Assembly (NCBI GenBank): GCA_003224085.1
Contig: QHYK01000048.1
Coordinates: 1 to 64,000, forward strand
Direction of reading: 5' to 3'
Origin: Acidobacteriota bacterium
GTDB lineage: Bacteria > Acidobacteriota > Terriglobia > Acidiferrales > UBA7541
Length of the DNA: 64,000 bases
Positions 44,220 to 52,903 of the stretch are shown here, one piece after another. The notes under the pieces are model-generated. The model saw only the letters and a list, made by a program, of their open reading frames with translations, had not been told where the DNA came from and searched no databases. Each line of letters opens with the position of its first letter. Within the stretch, counting starts at the first letter, position 1. The translations under genes were made by a program, and so were the position numbers.

Positions 44220-45152
44220 TTACGTTTCCTCGACGCCGTCCACAAGCAGGCTGAGGTTCGCCGCGGGGGCCGAGTGCGTCAGGATTCCAGAAGAGAGAAA
44301 ATCCGCCCCGGCCTTGGCATAAGCATGCGCATTTTCAAGCGTAATCCCGCCGGAAATCTCGATCACGCACTCGGGGCACATTCCGCGCGCAATCCTCACG
44401 CACTCCGCCGCGCGCTCCGCCGTCATGTTGTCGAGCAACACGGCTTCCGCGCCCGCTCCCAGCCCTTCGATCAATTCACGTTCGTTCCGCACCTCAATCT
44501 GGACGGTCAGGGGGCCGGGTCCCACAACCTCCGGATCCAGTCCGGCCGCATCGTAAGCGCTAGCCGTTCGCGGCGGGGCCGATTTAGGCGCGACATAGGT
44601 GTGCGCCTTGTCCAGCGCTACTTTGATTCCACCTGCTAGGGCGATGTGATTCTCTTTCAACAGAATGGCATCGTAGAGCCCCAAGCGGTGATTCATCCCG
44701 CCGCCCATTTTCACGGCGTATTTGTCCAGGACGCGTAAACCTGGGGTGGTTTTTCGCGTGTCGCGAATTCGCGTCTTGGTGGCCGCCAGCTGCTCCACAA
44801 ATCGCCGCGTGTACGTAGCAATTCCGCAAAGATGTGATAGAAAATTGAGCGCTGTTCGCTCACCGGTCAAAATCGCTGCCGCGTTTCCCCGCATTTGCAC
44901 CAGCTTCGCGCCAGGTTCGACGAACGAGCCGTCCGCGTGCAGGCAGACGACTTCCATCTCGGGGTCCAGCGCGCGAAACACGTTTTCCGCCAGCGGTAAT
45001 CCCGCGCAAACCAGCGTTTGCCGCGCCAGGATGTGCGCGCGCGCCAAGGCGTTTGGCGGAATCGTTGCCGCCGTGCTCGCGTCCCCCGAACCGATGTCTT
45101 CGGCCAGGGCGTTTCGAACGATATTCTCGATTTCTTCCGAGTGCCAGTTCAC
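44220..45152 (-). CDS. nadC: Nicotinate-nucleotide diphosphorylase (carboxylating) NadC
   Basis: This 310-aa quinolinate phosphoribosyltransferase makes nicotinate mononucleotide for NAD. Landmarks are EDIGSGDASTAAT (about 20), GERTALNFLSHLCGIATYT (about 97-115), TRKTTPGLRVLDKYAVKMGGGMNHRLGLYDAILLKENHI (about 137-175), the PRPP and quinolinate basic residues, and EISGGITLENAHAYAKAGADFLSSG (about 265-290). The GTG start overlaps the valS stop by GTGA. nadA and nadB are not in the window. Confidence 0.95.
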   Translation of the reverse strand: MNWHSEEIENIVRNALAEDIGSGDASTAATIPPNALARAHILARQTLVCAGLPLAENVFRALDPEMEVVCLHADGSFVEPGAKLVQMRGNAAAILTGERTALNFLSHLCGIATYTRRFVEQLAATKTRIRDTRKTTPGLRVLDKYAVKMGGGMNHRLGLYDAILLKENHIALAGGIKVALDKAHTYVAPKSAPPRTASAYDAAGLDPEVVGPGPLTVQIEVRNERELIEGLGAGAEAVLLDNMTAERAAECVRIARGMCPECVIEISGGITLENAHAYAKAGADFLSSGILTHSAPAANLSLLVDGVEET

Positions 45153-47872
45153 GAGGTGCCGGCCGCCTGACTCCCTGCCTCCAGGTCTCTCAGCCGCTTC
45201 CGCAATTTATCCAGCTCAACTTTTTGTTGCGCCAACGTTGCTTCCAGCCCCTTGATAATTTTCTCCGGCGCACGGCTGCGAAAGGTTTGGTCTCCGAGCT
45301 GCCTTTCTTTTGACGCGATAGCTTTCTCCAACCCTTCGATCTCTTTCTTCAGCCGCGCCTTCTCCGCGCCCGCGTCCACGGTCTCCGAATACGCCACGCG
45401 CACATCGAACGTCGCGGTCGAGCGCACTGCTCCACTCTTGGCGTCAAACTTATCCTTTGGAACGATACGCAAGTCCGACAAAACAGCGAATCGTTCCACG
45501 GCCTCGCGGTTGGTTTGTATTAAGGCGCCCATAGCGCGGTCGATCGTGGAGAAATCCGCCGGCACCTTCTTCTTGGCGTCCACCTTGAGTTCCGCCCGGA
45601 TTGCCCGCAATGCCGTCACGACTTCCTGAATCCGCGCCACTTCGCGAAGAGCCTCCGCGTTCTTCCATGGCGGCTGTGCCTCCGGGAGGCGGTCCAGCGC
45701 AATCGACTTCGCTCCCGCCAGTTGCGGCAATTGATGCCACAGCTCTTCTGTCAAGAACGGCATGAACGGATGCAGCAGGCGTAGAGCTGCGTTGAACGCG
45801 GCGAACAAATTCTTCCACGCCACGCTCGCGCGTTCTCGGTCCGCACTTTGCAATTCCGGCTTGACCCATTCGATGTACCAGTCGCAGAAGTCGCCCCAGA
45901 AAAACTGGTAAACGCTCTGGGCGGCTTCGTGAAACCGGTAATTCTCGAGCGCGTCGTTGACCGTTTCGATGGTGGTCGCCAGTCTAGCGAAAAGCCAAGC
46001 GTCCACCAGCGGAAGTTTTCCGCCAACAGCGTAGGGCGCTTTTGCGCGAATCTCCGGCCCCGCCAGCTCTTCTAAGTTTGCCCCACCTTGCTCATACTTC
46101 TCCAAATTTACGAACAAGAACCGCGCGGCGTTCCAAATTTTGTTGGCAAAATTCCGTGAACTGGCCAGGCGGTCTTCCGAAAGGATGATGTCCGTTCCGG
46201 GCGCTGCCATTGACGCCAGGCAGAAGCGCATCGCGTCCGTTCCGTACTGCTGGTTGAGCTCCACTGGATCCAGCCCAGTACCTTTGGATTTCGACATTTT
46301 CTCGCCGCTTCCCGTGCGCACCAGCGAGTGCAAGTACACTGCGCGGAAGGGAACCTTGCCCGTGAAATGAATCCCCAGCATGATCATCCGCGCGACCCAG
46401 AAAAACAGGATGTCGTATCCGGTGATCAGCAGGGTTGTCGGATAGTAGGTCTTGAAGTCTTCGGTTTGCTCCGGCCAGCCCAGCGTCGAGAACGGCCACA
46501 ATCCCGAGCTGAACCACGTATCTAGAACGTCGGGATCCTGCTCCAGGTTCGGCGACCCGCACGCCGCGCACTTTGCGGGAGTCTCCCGCGCCACCGTGAC
46601 ATGTTTATTTTCTTTGCAGTACCACGCGGGAATGCGGTGCCCCCACCAAAGTTGCCGCGATATGGTCCAATCGCGGATGTTCGTCATCCAGTTGAAATAT
46701 TCCGTACGCCGGTTTTCCGGCACGATCAGAATGTCTCCGCTTTCGACTGCAGCAATCGCCGGCTCTGCCAGCGGCTTCATTTTGCAAAACCACTGTGTGG
46801 AAAGGCGCGGTTCCACCACCGTTTTGCTTCGTTCGCAAAGTCCGATCGCGTTGGCATGTTCCGTAATTTTCTCGAGCAAGCCTTGCGCTTTCAAATCCTC
46901 CACGACCTTTTTCCGAGCGGCAAACCGGTCCAGTCCTGCGTACGCGCCGGCATTCGCGTTCATGTGCGCGTCGTCAGTCATCACGTCGATTTCCTCGAGG
47001 TTGTGCCGCTTGCCCATTTCAAGGTCATTTGGATCGTGCGCGGGCGTAATCTTCACGGCGCCCGTCCCGAATTCGCGGTCGACCGCCTCATCGGCAATGA
47101 TGGCAATCTCGCGGTTCATCAGCGGTAGCAAGGCCTTCTTCCCAACAAGGTGCTTGTACCGTTCGTCTTCTGGATGCACGGCGACCGCCGTGTCTCCGAG
47201 CATCGTTTCCGGCCGTGTGGTCGCCACCGTCAGAAACTGCTTCGTTCCGACGACCGGATACTTGATGTGCCACAAATGGCCCTGCCGCTCCTCGTGGACC
47301 ACTTCCAGGTCGCTGAGTACGGTCAGGCAGTCCGGGCACCAGTTCACCAGCCGCTTCTCGCGGTAAATTAGCTTCTCTTCGTACAGCCGGACGAAAACCT
47401 CCCGCACTTTGCGGGACATCTCCGGCGACAGGGTGAACTTCTCCCTGGTCCAGTCACAGCTTTCTCCAATTCCCCTCATCTGCTGCGTGATCTGTCCGCC
47501 TGCTTCTTCCTTCCATTTCCACACTTGTTTCTCAAATTCTTCACGTCCCAACTTCTGATAATTGATCCCTTGGTCTGCAAGGTATTTCACGACAACCCGT
47601 TGCGTCGAAATTCCGGCGTGGTCCGTCCCGGGCAAATAGAGCGTGTTGTACCCGCGCATCCGGTGCCAGCGCGTGAGTACATCAATCTGCGTATGCTCCA
47701 GCATGTGGCCGATATGCAGGGAACCGGTCACATTCGGCGGTGGAATGACAATGGAAAACACCGGTCCGCGCGCTCGCGGGTCGGCCTTGAAAAGGGCCTC
47801 TTTCACCCAGAATTCGGCCCAGCGCGGTTCAATCCGCTGCGGTTCGTACGCTTTGGCGATTTCACGAGCCAT
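45149..47872 (-). CDS. valS: Valyl-tRNA synthetase
   Basis: This 907-aa class I synthetase charges tRNA-Val. The HIGH motif is NVTGSLHIGHMLEHTQ (about 48-63), the editing CP1 domain includes TTRPETMLGDTAVAVHP (about 217-233), and KMSKSKGTGLDP (about 542) is the KMSKS loop. A C-terminal coiled coil (about 835-900) is typical of ValS. Its ATG at 47872 lies inside the last codons of the TnpB remnant (ORF 47862-48743), and the nearest Shine-Dalgarno-like sequence (TAGGAG) is in that remnant, so expression probably depends on transcription through the IS scar. It heads a run of valS-nadC-birA-coaX. Confidence 0.97.
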   Translation of the reverse strand: MAREIAKAYEPQRIEPRWAEFWVKEALFKADPRARGPVFSIVIPPPNVTGSLHIGHMLEHTQIDVLTRWHRMRGYNTLYLPGTDHAGISTQRVVVKYLADQGINYQKLGREEFEKQVWKWKEEAGGQITQQMRGIGESCDWTREKFTLSPEMSRKVREVFVRLYEEKLIYREKRLVNWCPDCLTVLSDLEVVHEERQGHLWHIKYPVVGTKQFLTVATTRPETMLGDTAVAVHPEDERYKHLVGKKALLPLMNREIAIIADEAVDREFGTGAVKITPAHDPNDLEMGKRHNLEEIDVMTDDAHMNANAGAYAGLDRFAARKKVVEDLKAQGLLEKITEHANAIGLCERSKTVVEPRLSTQWFCKMKPLAEPAIAAVESGDILIVPENRRTEYFNWMTNIRDWTISRQLWWGHRIPAWYCKENKHVTVARETPAKCAACGSPNLEQDPDVLDTWFSSGLWPFSTLGWPEQTEDFKTYYPTTLLITGYDILFFWVARMIMLGIHFTGKVPFRAVYLHSLVRTGSGEKMSKSKGTGLDPVELNQQYGTDAMRFCLASMAAPGTDIILSEDRLASSRNFANKIWNAARFLFVNLEKYEQGGANLEELAGPEIRAKAPYAVGGKLPLVDAWLFARLATTIETVNDALENYRFHEAAQSVYQFFWGDFCDWYIEWVKPELQSADRERASVAWKNLFAAFNAALRLLHPFMPFLTEELWHQLPQLAGAKSIALDRLPEAQPPWKNAEALREVARIQEVVTALRAIRAELKVDAKKKVPADFSTIDRAMGALIQTNREAVERFAVLSDLRIVPKDKFDAKSGAVRSTATFDVRVAYSETVDAGAEKARLKKEIEGLEKAIASKERQLGDQTFRSRAPEKIIKGLEATLAQQKVELDKLRKRLRDLEAGSQAAGTS

Positions 47873-48743
47873 TCCGTGTGGCTTCTCCTACTTTGACGAG
47901 CGTTCTTCCATGCCACTTGCACTTGTATTCCAACATACGAACGAACTCGCCGAAGCCCGCATCCAAGATGGCTCTAGCTAAGCGGCGATTCTTAAGTAGG
48001 TTCTTGGTGCCGAGCGTCTCAACCATAATCACTTGGTTTTTGTGAATCAGTTGAGTGCTCAATTTCTGAAGAAAATCCGTGCGCAGATCGGTTACTCGCT
48101 GACAAATATGAGCCACCCTGCTACGCGCCTTCTCGCGGTTCTTAGAACCCTGCTCACAACGCTTTTGGGCGGTGCAGAGCTTTGACAGTGCCGCCAACAA
48201 AGGACGAGGCAACCACACCTGAGACCACCTTCTTCCATTGAACGCCTTGGTGTTCATGTCCACCGATAGGCGATGGCTCGCGGGGCCTACAACAGGCAAC
48301 GGCTGCTCTACTTGGAACGAAACATAATATCGGCCTGCAGGCGTCATGCTCAGCACAACAGAGGATGGCTCGCCGCTTAACGTCGGTGGTTTTACTTTAT
48401 CCGGACGCTTACCCATCAAGGAGTCGAACCAATTCCTGTACGCGGTATCTAAAGCACACCCGGTCTGCTGTAACGATGGGGCGCTGACTTCGCGGAGCCA
48501 AGGCAACGCGGTCTTTATTCTAGCAGCTGCCACCCCGTTGGGGTGGTTATGCGACCTTGAAACTCGATCCCGAGGCCTATTGATTCCAAAAGACTTAAAA
48601 TCGAGTTTCTGAGGAGGTATCAAATTGAAGAGACGCTCGGCAACCTTATCCACAAGCACTTTACGACGGCACTTCGGACACCAAACAACATGGTATTTGC
48701 TGCTGTAAACGACGTTGTGATTGGACTTGTATCCTAGCATCAT
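47862..48743 (-). pseudogene. Chimeric IS200/IS605 remnant: TnpA start fused to internally deleted TnpB
   Basis: The 293-codon open frame joins two transposon genes. Residues 1-38 match the N-terminus of Y1 transposase TnpA (KYHVVWCPKCRRKVLVDKV) but the HUH motif and catalytic Tyr are gone. Residues about 76-285 match TnpB (LPWLREVSAPSLQQ; RuvC-I-like SVDMNTKAF; GSKNREKARSRVAHICQRV; RuvC-II-like VETLGTKNLL; DAGFGEFVRMLEYK). TnpB normally is about 370-400 aa; here parts of the middle and the C-terminal zinc ribbon with the last RuvC Asp are missing. Residues 39-75 match neither gene. The last eight residues belong to the valS leader. An inactive product is expected. Confidence 0.82.
48530..48546. 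repeat. Perfect 7-bp hairpin inside the TnpA/TnpB junction
   Basis: CCACCCC (48530-48536), loop GTT and GGGGTGG (48540-48546) form a perfect stem-loop. It lies at the end of the unexplained 39-75 segment of the chimeric ORF, just before TnpB sequence begins. It could be an end hairpin of another mobile element or a deletion scar. Confidence 0.45.
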
Positions 48744-48744
48744 A

Positions 48745-48822
48745 AGGGCCTTATAGCCCTTCGCTTTTCTTTCGTAAATAGTTTTCTAGAAGCCTTATAT
48801 CCCCATGCCTGAAGGCAGGGGG
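48745..48822. repeat. Hairpins at the IS200/IS605 end upstream of TnpA
   Basis: Two stem-loops lie just upstream of the TnpA start. The first is AAGGGC-CTTATA-GCCCTT (48745-48762). The second is CCCC-A-TGCC-TGAA-GGCA-GGGG (48802-48822), an imperfect hairpin with one bulged base, which is the form recognised by Y1 transposases at IS200/IS605 ends. I take the second as the surviving left end. No matching right end was found at the valS side. Confidence 0.6.
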
Positions 48823-48941
48823 CTTTACGGCTCCCCTCGGTAATCCTCGACTATACGGGGCGAAAAGCTATGACGTCAATTCGGGGGGAGTCTGGAGAGA
48901 GAATCGCAAACTTCATAGCCAGCGGTTGCCAGGGCGGGGAA

Positions 48942-50606
48942 CTACGGCTTTTTTGACTTGAGCTCTTCTTTGACCATCGCTTCCACGACCGGCTTTAGAA
49001 TCTCTCGCGTCACCGCTTGCAGCATTTCCGGATTCATCTTGGCCAGAACTTTGGCAACCAGATCGTCCATGGTCGGTGCAGGCGCGGCTGGGGTGGATGT
49101 TGCCTGCGACGGGCTGTTGGGCTCTAAGACGCCCTCTTCCTCCTGCGCGTAGAAGCTGCTCCCGTCTGACGACGCGGCTTGCGGGCCTTCGAGGATGAAC
49201 GTAGCGTCTTCGGTTACCTGGGCCGCTTCCTCGCGAATCGCTTCGACCGCAGCCGGCGGCAGCGCAGCCTCTTCAATCACTGTTTTTGCTTCCGGGCTGA
49301 CCTCGCTCGCTTTTTCATTTCCGTTCTTCGGCGCGCTTCCGTGGTTTGCCGGCGCTGGCCCATCCCACGTCGAAGCCAACTGGCTGGCCTTCTGCATCTC
49401 GCTTTCCCACGGGCTCGACGAGACAGAAAACCACGAGTCTTTTCCGTCTTTCCTCTCCGCAGGCTTCGCGTCGCTTGCTGTCTTTGCCTTATCCTCAACA
49501 ACAGCCGTCGCCGTTTCGGTCGCACACTTCTCATTGGAAACCGCGGAAACTACGGGCGCCACAGAAACGGGCGCCCAGGCATCGGTTTTAAACGGTTTGC
49601 TTGGAACCGGCGATGTCTCTTGGACCGGGGCCGGAGGAACAACCGTCGGCGTTTCGGGTGCCCGAATGCTTGCCACTGGAGCTGCTTCCACTGGCGCCGG
49701 TTTCTCTTCCTCTACCGGCTCCCATGCCACGTTGCGCGACTTGCTGGCCGCAATCTGTTCGAATCCGCCCGTGCGCCAGTCGCTTGTGCTACTCTTCGAC
49801 TTCTTCGTTTTGGCGGCAGAAACCTCTTCTTCTTCTCCCGCGCTCTCGGGCCTCCAGGCTGCCGGCTCTTCGTCTTCCCCTTCTTCTTCCGCTACTTCTT
49901 CGTCCTGGTCGCGCCAATCATGCTCCATCGTGAATTCTGGCGAGGTTGCCGTCGTAAACCTTGCGTCATCCTCGGCTGCTTCTGCAGGCGTCTCCAGCAA
50001 GGTGCCGAACGCCACTGGCTGCGACCCCGAATCAATCTTGATCGGTTCCGGCTTAGCGGGCACTTCCTCCACAAAACTCTCGTTCTCCGCCGCGGAAGTA
50101 TCGCCGAAGTTGAATTCTTGTACGGGCGTCGCCACGACCGTCGGCACGCCGGTGCTGTTTGGTGTGAACATGTTCTGAGCGTCAAAAGGTTCCGGCTCGG
50201 AAGCCTTTGCCGCAGGAGCGTTCAACTGGCCTGCCCCCGAGCGTTGTAGCGCGGACTTCACCATCGAGATCAACGGATCGGGCGGAATGAACGGCTTCTT
50301 CAACACCCCGTCCGCTCCTACCCTCTGCGCTTCTTGCTCATCGAGTGGGTCGAACGCACCCACAAGCAGAATGACAGGAATGTGTGACAGCGCGGAATCC
50401 ATCTTTACGAACTGACAGACTTCATAGCCGTTTCTCACGGGCATGAACACGTCGGCAAGCACCAGGTCCGGCCGCACGTCCGCGATCTTTCGCACCGCCG
50501 CTTCGCCGTTTCCAACGGCGACAACGTCAATGCCCTGATCTTTCAGTGCAAGACCAACCATCTTCTGGATGTTGCTGTTATCGTCCGCAACCAGAATTTT
50601 CGGCAC
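48942..50606 (-). CDS. Response-regulator receiver protein with long disordered tail
   Basis: Residues 1-120 form a CheY-like receiver: acidic pocket Asp8-Asp9 (LVADDN), phospho-acceptor Asp52 (VLADVFMP) and Lys103 (VLKKPF). The usual Thr/Ser after beta-4 is replaced by Gly (LLVGAFDP). Residues about 125-500 are Ala/Pro/Glu/Ser-rich low complexity, clearly disordered, with no DNA-binding domain. The last 45 residues (MDDLVAKVLAKMNPEMLQAVTREILKPVVEAMV) look like a conserved helical module also seen at the end of similar receiver proteins in Deltaproteobacteria/Acidobacteria. No kinase is adjacent. It follows the bamD terminator. Confidence 0.85.
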   Translation of the reverse strand: MPKILVADDNSNIQKMVGLALKDQGIDVVAVGNGEAAVRKIADVRPDLVLADVFMPVRNGYEVCQFVKMDSALSHIPVILLVGAFDPLDEQEAQRVGADGVLKKPFIPPDPLISMVKSALQRSGAGQLNAPAAKASEPEPFDAQNMFTPNSTGVPTVVATPVQEFNFGDTSAAENESFVEEVPAKPEPIKIDSGSQPVAFGTLLETPAEAAEDDARFTTATSPEFTMEHDWRDQDEEVAEEEGEDEEPAAWRPESAGEEEEVSAAKTKKSKSSTSDWRTGGFEQIAASKSRNVAWEPVEEEKPAPVEAAPVASIRAPETPTVVPPAPVQETSPVPSKPFKTDAWAPVSVAPVVSAVSNEKCATETATAVVEDKAKTASDAKPAERKDGKDSWFSVSSSPWESEMQKASQLASTWDGPAPANHGSAPKNGNEKASEVSPEAKTVIEEAALPPAAVEAIREEAAQVTEDATFILEGPQAASSDGSSFYAQEEEGVLEPNSPSQATSTPAAPAPTMDDLVAKVLAKMNPEMLQAVTREILKPVVEAMVKEELKSKKP

Positions 50607-50783
50607 TCAACGCCCTCCGCCGATACTTCACCGCCGCAAGCCACTCCAGCTGCATCGCAGCCCAAAGGGGTGCCCTGCCTGAATTTATTGGAGCATTGGC
50701 GCACGTGTGCGTCAATCACCCCCGGGCAGGATTGTGTCGCAAAGCAATACTGCCCAATTGTACATAACCCGCCGACGCGAATG

Positions 50784-50823
50784 TTCAAAACAGAAAGGGG
50801 CCGGCAACTGCTGCACCCCTTTC
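50784..50823 (-). terminator. Intrinsic terminator downstream of bamD
   Basis: On the minus strand GAAAGGGG and CCCCTTTC form a perfect 8-bp stem with a 15-base loop, followed by TGTTTTGAAC. The stem is close to the bamD stop (34 bases). It would separate bamD from the receiver gene. Confidence 0.6.
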
Positions 50824-50856
50824 CTTGGACTAACGGGGTTCCCTAAAGCCTAAAGA

Positions 50857-52326
50857 CTACCAAGGCACAATCTTTCGCAAGCCCTTCTTTTTCTTGCTGC
50901 TAGACTCTTTCTTGCTGTCCTTCTTGTCAGTCGGACTAGCCGCCGGGGGGTCGCCCTGTGTGGAGGTGGCATCCGGCCTTGTTCCATCGCTCGCTTGGCC
51001 GCCAGCGGCCGTCCGCCCATCGGTTTTCGCGGCTCCCTCCGCCGCCCCAGCCGTCACGCCAGCGCCGTCGGTCTTTGCCGCAGAATCACTTGTTCCCGTC
51101 GACGTCGTTGATGCGCCGGCCGGATCACTTGCTCTTGCTGGCTCCGCATCGGCCTTTTGCCTTTCCGTCTTCGCCTCGTTTCCGTTTGCGGGCGGCGTTA
51201 CGCTTTCTGCGCTACTCGTCGCCTCCGCCGTTCCTCCAGCGGCTACCGTCGCAACGATCGACGAACCGGCCCCGCCAATGCGGGATTGATTTCCTCCGGC
51301 CAGAATGTCCATTCCCGCGTCATTGTCCGACTCTGGCGTCATTGTGGGCGCGCCGGATTTCGCCGCCGCGTACAACTCCTCCCTGGGGCCAGTCCTTACT
51401 AGCGCCAGCGGCTTGGCCACGAGGGAATGGTGCTTCCGCGGTGAGTTCTTCTCCGCCGTCATCCACGCCACAGCCTTGGGGTCGGGCTGCGGCACCGGGG
51501 CCTTCAGCTCCTTCAGCTTGTCTTTGGCTTGCGGAACCATCGGCGATAGCGGATATTCCCGCACGATTCTGGCGTAATACGGCGCCGCCAGTTCCTTCTT
51601 TTCCGAGCCTTCCCAGATGTTTCCGAGCATCCACAGCGCGCGGTCGGCTTTGCTGTACAACGGATAGCGGTTTACCAGCGATGCCAGCCTCGAACCCGCC
51701 GCTCTCTTGTCTCCTCGCGTGGTGTAATAAAAATAGCCGATCCGAAAATCTCCCTCAGCCAGCACTTCCTGGACTTCCCGCAAATACTGTTCTGCCTTGG
51801 GCGCCAGCGGATCATTCGGAAACTTTTGCAAGAATACCTGGAACGCATCTTCCGCTTCGCGCGCCTGGGTCCGGTCGCGGTCCGGCTTTTCCATTTGCCG
51901 GAAATGCGCCATGGCTACCTGCAGCTTTGCGTAGGCCGCTTCCGGCAGCATGGGGAAGAAAACATAGAAATCCTCGTAGGCTTGTATCGCTTGCGTGGTG
52001 TTGGCCGTCCCGCCCTCTTTGTAATACGAATCTGCAATCGCTAGTTTCGCTTTGGCCAAGTATTCGCTGTCTGGATACGTATTGATCAGCGTCTGCATGT
52101 TGAGCCGGCCGACTTCATGCCTGCCATGCTTGATGTCGTCCATGGCCCTGTCGAACAGAAGCTTGTCCGGCTCGGCGTTGTTGTCCGCGCTGGTGGACTT
52201 ATTGATCTTTTTTTTCTTGTGGACGAGAAATTGCGCACTGCTGGGTGTAGCGGTCGACAGCATCAATGCACTCGAAATCAAGATGCTCAACCACGCCGCG
52301 CTAGCCCTCGAACAAGTAACGCGCAC
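50857..52326 (-). CDS. bamD: BamD-like outer-membrane assembly protein with low-complexity C-terminal tail
   Basis: This 489-aa exported protein has a signal peptide (about 8-30, SSAQ). The TPR-like repeat region (about 50-260) fits BamD/ComL: LLFDRAMDDIKHGRHEVGRLNMQTLINTYPDSEYLAKAKLAIADSYYKEGG, then AEDAFQVFLQKFPNDPLAPKAEQ and AAPYYARIVREYPLSP. No lipobox Cys is at the usual place, so it may be soluble or anchored differently. After about 300 there is an Ala/Gly/Ser/Thr/Asp-rich region with a Lys/Ser-rich end (SSSKKKKGLRKIVPW); E. coli BamD (about 245 aa) lacks this. GTG is the start, with AGGTGAGG upstream. A TATAAT box lies about 90 bases upstream (52414-52419). Confidence 0.82.
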   Translation of the reverse strand: MRVTCSRASAAWLSILISSALMLSTATPSSAQFLVHKKKKINKSTSADNNAEPDKLLFDRAMDDIKHGRHEVGRLNMQTLINTYPDSEYLAKAKLAIADSYYKEGGTANTTQAIQAYEDFYVFFPMLPEAAYAKLQVAMAHFRQMEKPDRDRTQAREAEDAFQVFLQKFPNDPLAPKAEQYLREVQEVLAEGDFRIGYFYYTTRGDKRAAGSRLASLVNRYPLYSKADRALWMLGNIWEGSEKKELAAPYYARIVREYPLSPMVPQAKDKLKELKAPVPQPDPKAVAWMTAEKNSPRKHHSLVAKPLALVRTGPREELYAAAKSGAPTMTPESDNDAGMDILAGGNQSRIGGAGSSIVATVAAGGTAEATSSAESVTPPANGNEAKTERQKADAEPARASDPAGASTTSTGTSDSAAKTDGAGVTAGAAEGAAKTDGRTAAGGQASDGTRPDATSTQGDPPAASPTDKKDSKKESSSKKKKGLRKIVPW

Positions 52327-52903
52327 TCCTCACCTCTCTCGCAAATCTAGGATTGCCCACACAGACTACCATCGCCACACCAGCCCGCAGCCCTCCCCAG
52401 TTTAAACCATTTGATTATACCTGAACGAAAGGACAGGTCCCATTAATCTTACCATTCCTACCATTCCTCGACGCGGCCGCGGGCCCCCGCCTGGCTGTCC
52501 AATTGTTTCAGATGCCGAGGTTGCCTGCCAGGGGTTGCCTCATGCCTTTTCCCATCCCCGCCCACTCTTTCCGCGCCGCGAAACGCGTTGCACTCGAATT
52601 CACCATTCGCATCTTGAATTTTCGAATTTTCTCGCGCTACGATCCACTTCCATCTAAGGCCGCACATTATAGCCCCAATTCATCTATCCGCGGCTCGCCT
52701 GCCCTAGCAAAGCGAACCTGCGCGGCAGGAGTTCTTTTTCAGGCAGGGAATATTTGGGCTCTTTAGCTGGTCTCTAGCAGCAGGGCGGAGTGTAGCTGTA
52801 GCCCAGGGACCTCGACGAAGACCCAGTTTCTACTTTCCGCTCGAAGAGGAGTTCATTTCGTGAGAAGTTGGAGCTAAGGGGTCCGATCTCTGTGGATTCC
52901 GTT
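52327..52903. other. 577-base divergent gap between bamD and the redoxin gene
   Basis: No gene is recognised here. The track ORFs (52458-52667 minus, 52503-52766 plus) have shuffled translations. A tandem duplicate of TACCATTCC occupies 52450-52467, and the possible bamD -10 box is nearby. The stretch near 52730-52800 (GGCAGG, then CAGGCAGGG) shows no strong hairpin or tRNA fold. Confidence 0.55.
52414..52419 (-). promoter_or_regulatory. Candidate -10 box upstream of bamD
   Basis: On the minus strand the sequence TATAAT is exact at 52419-52414, about 90 bases from the bamD start. No good -35 box is found at 16-18 bases. It might be a weak or activated promoter. Confidence 0.3.

Larger units (their letters stand above)
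47889..48830 (-). mobile_element. Decayed IS200/IS605-family insertion sequence
   Basis: The element extends from the left-end hairpin near 48822 to the point where TnpB-like sequence stops near 47889. It lacks most of tnpA, parts of tnpB and the right end with its guide RNA region. It sits immediately upstream of valS, between valS and the receiver-protein gene. Boundaries are approximate because no right end or target-site evidence is visible. Confidence 0.7.

Noticed and set aside
47862-48743. Functional TnpB-derived nuclease or guide-RNA system
   Set aside because: The last RuvC Asp, the zinc ribbon and the right end that would carry the guide RNA are all missing.
49179-50249. Long plus-strand ORFs (356 and 327 aa) opposite the receiver gene
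   Set aside because: They mirror the low-complexity Ala/Glu/Pro tail of the receiver protein and contain no domain.
50958-52085. 375-aa plus-strand ORF opposite bamD
   Set aside because: Pro/Arg/Ser-rich shadow of the bamD TPR and low-complexity regions.
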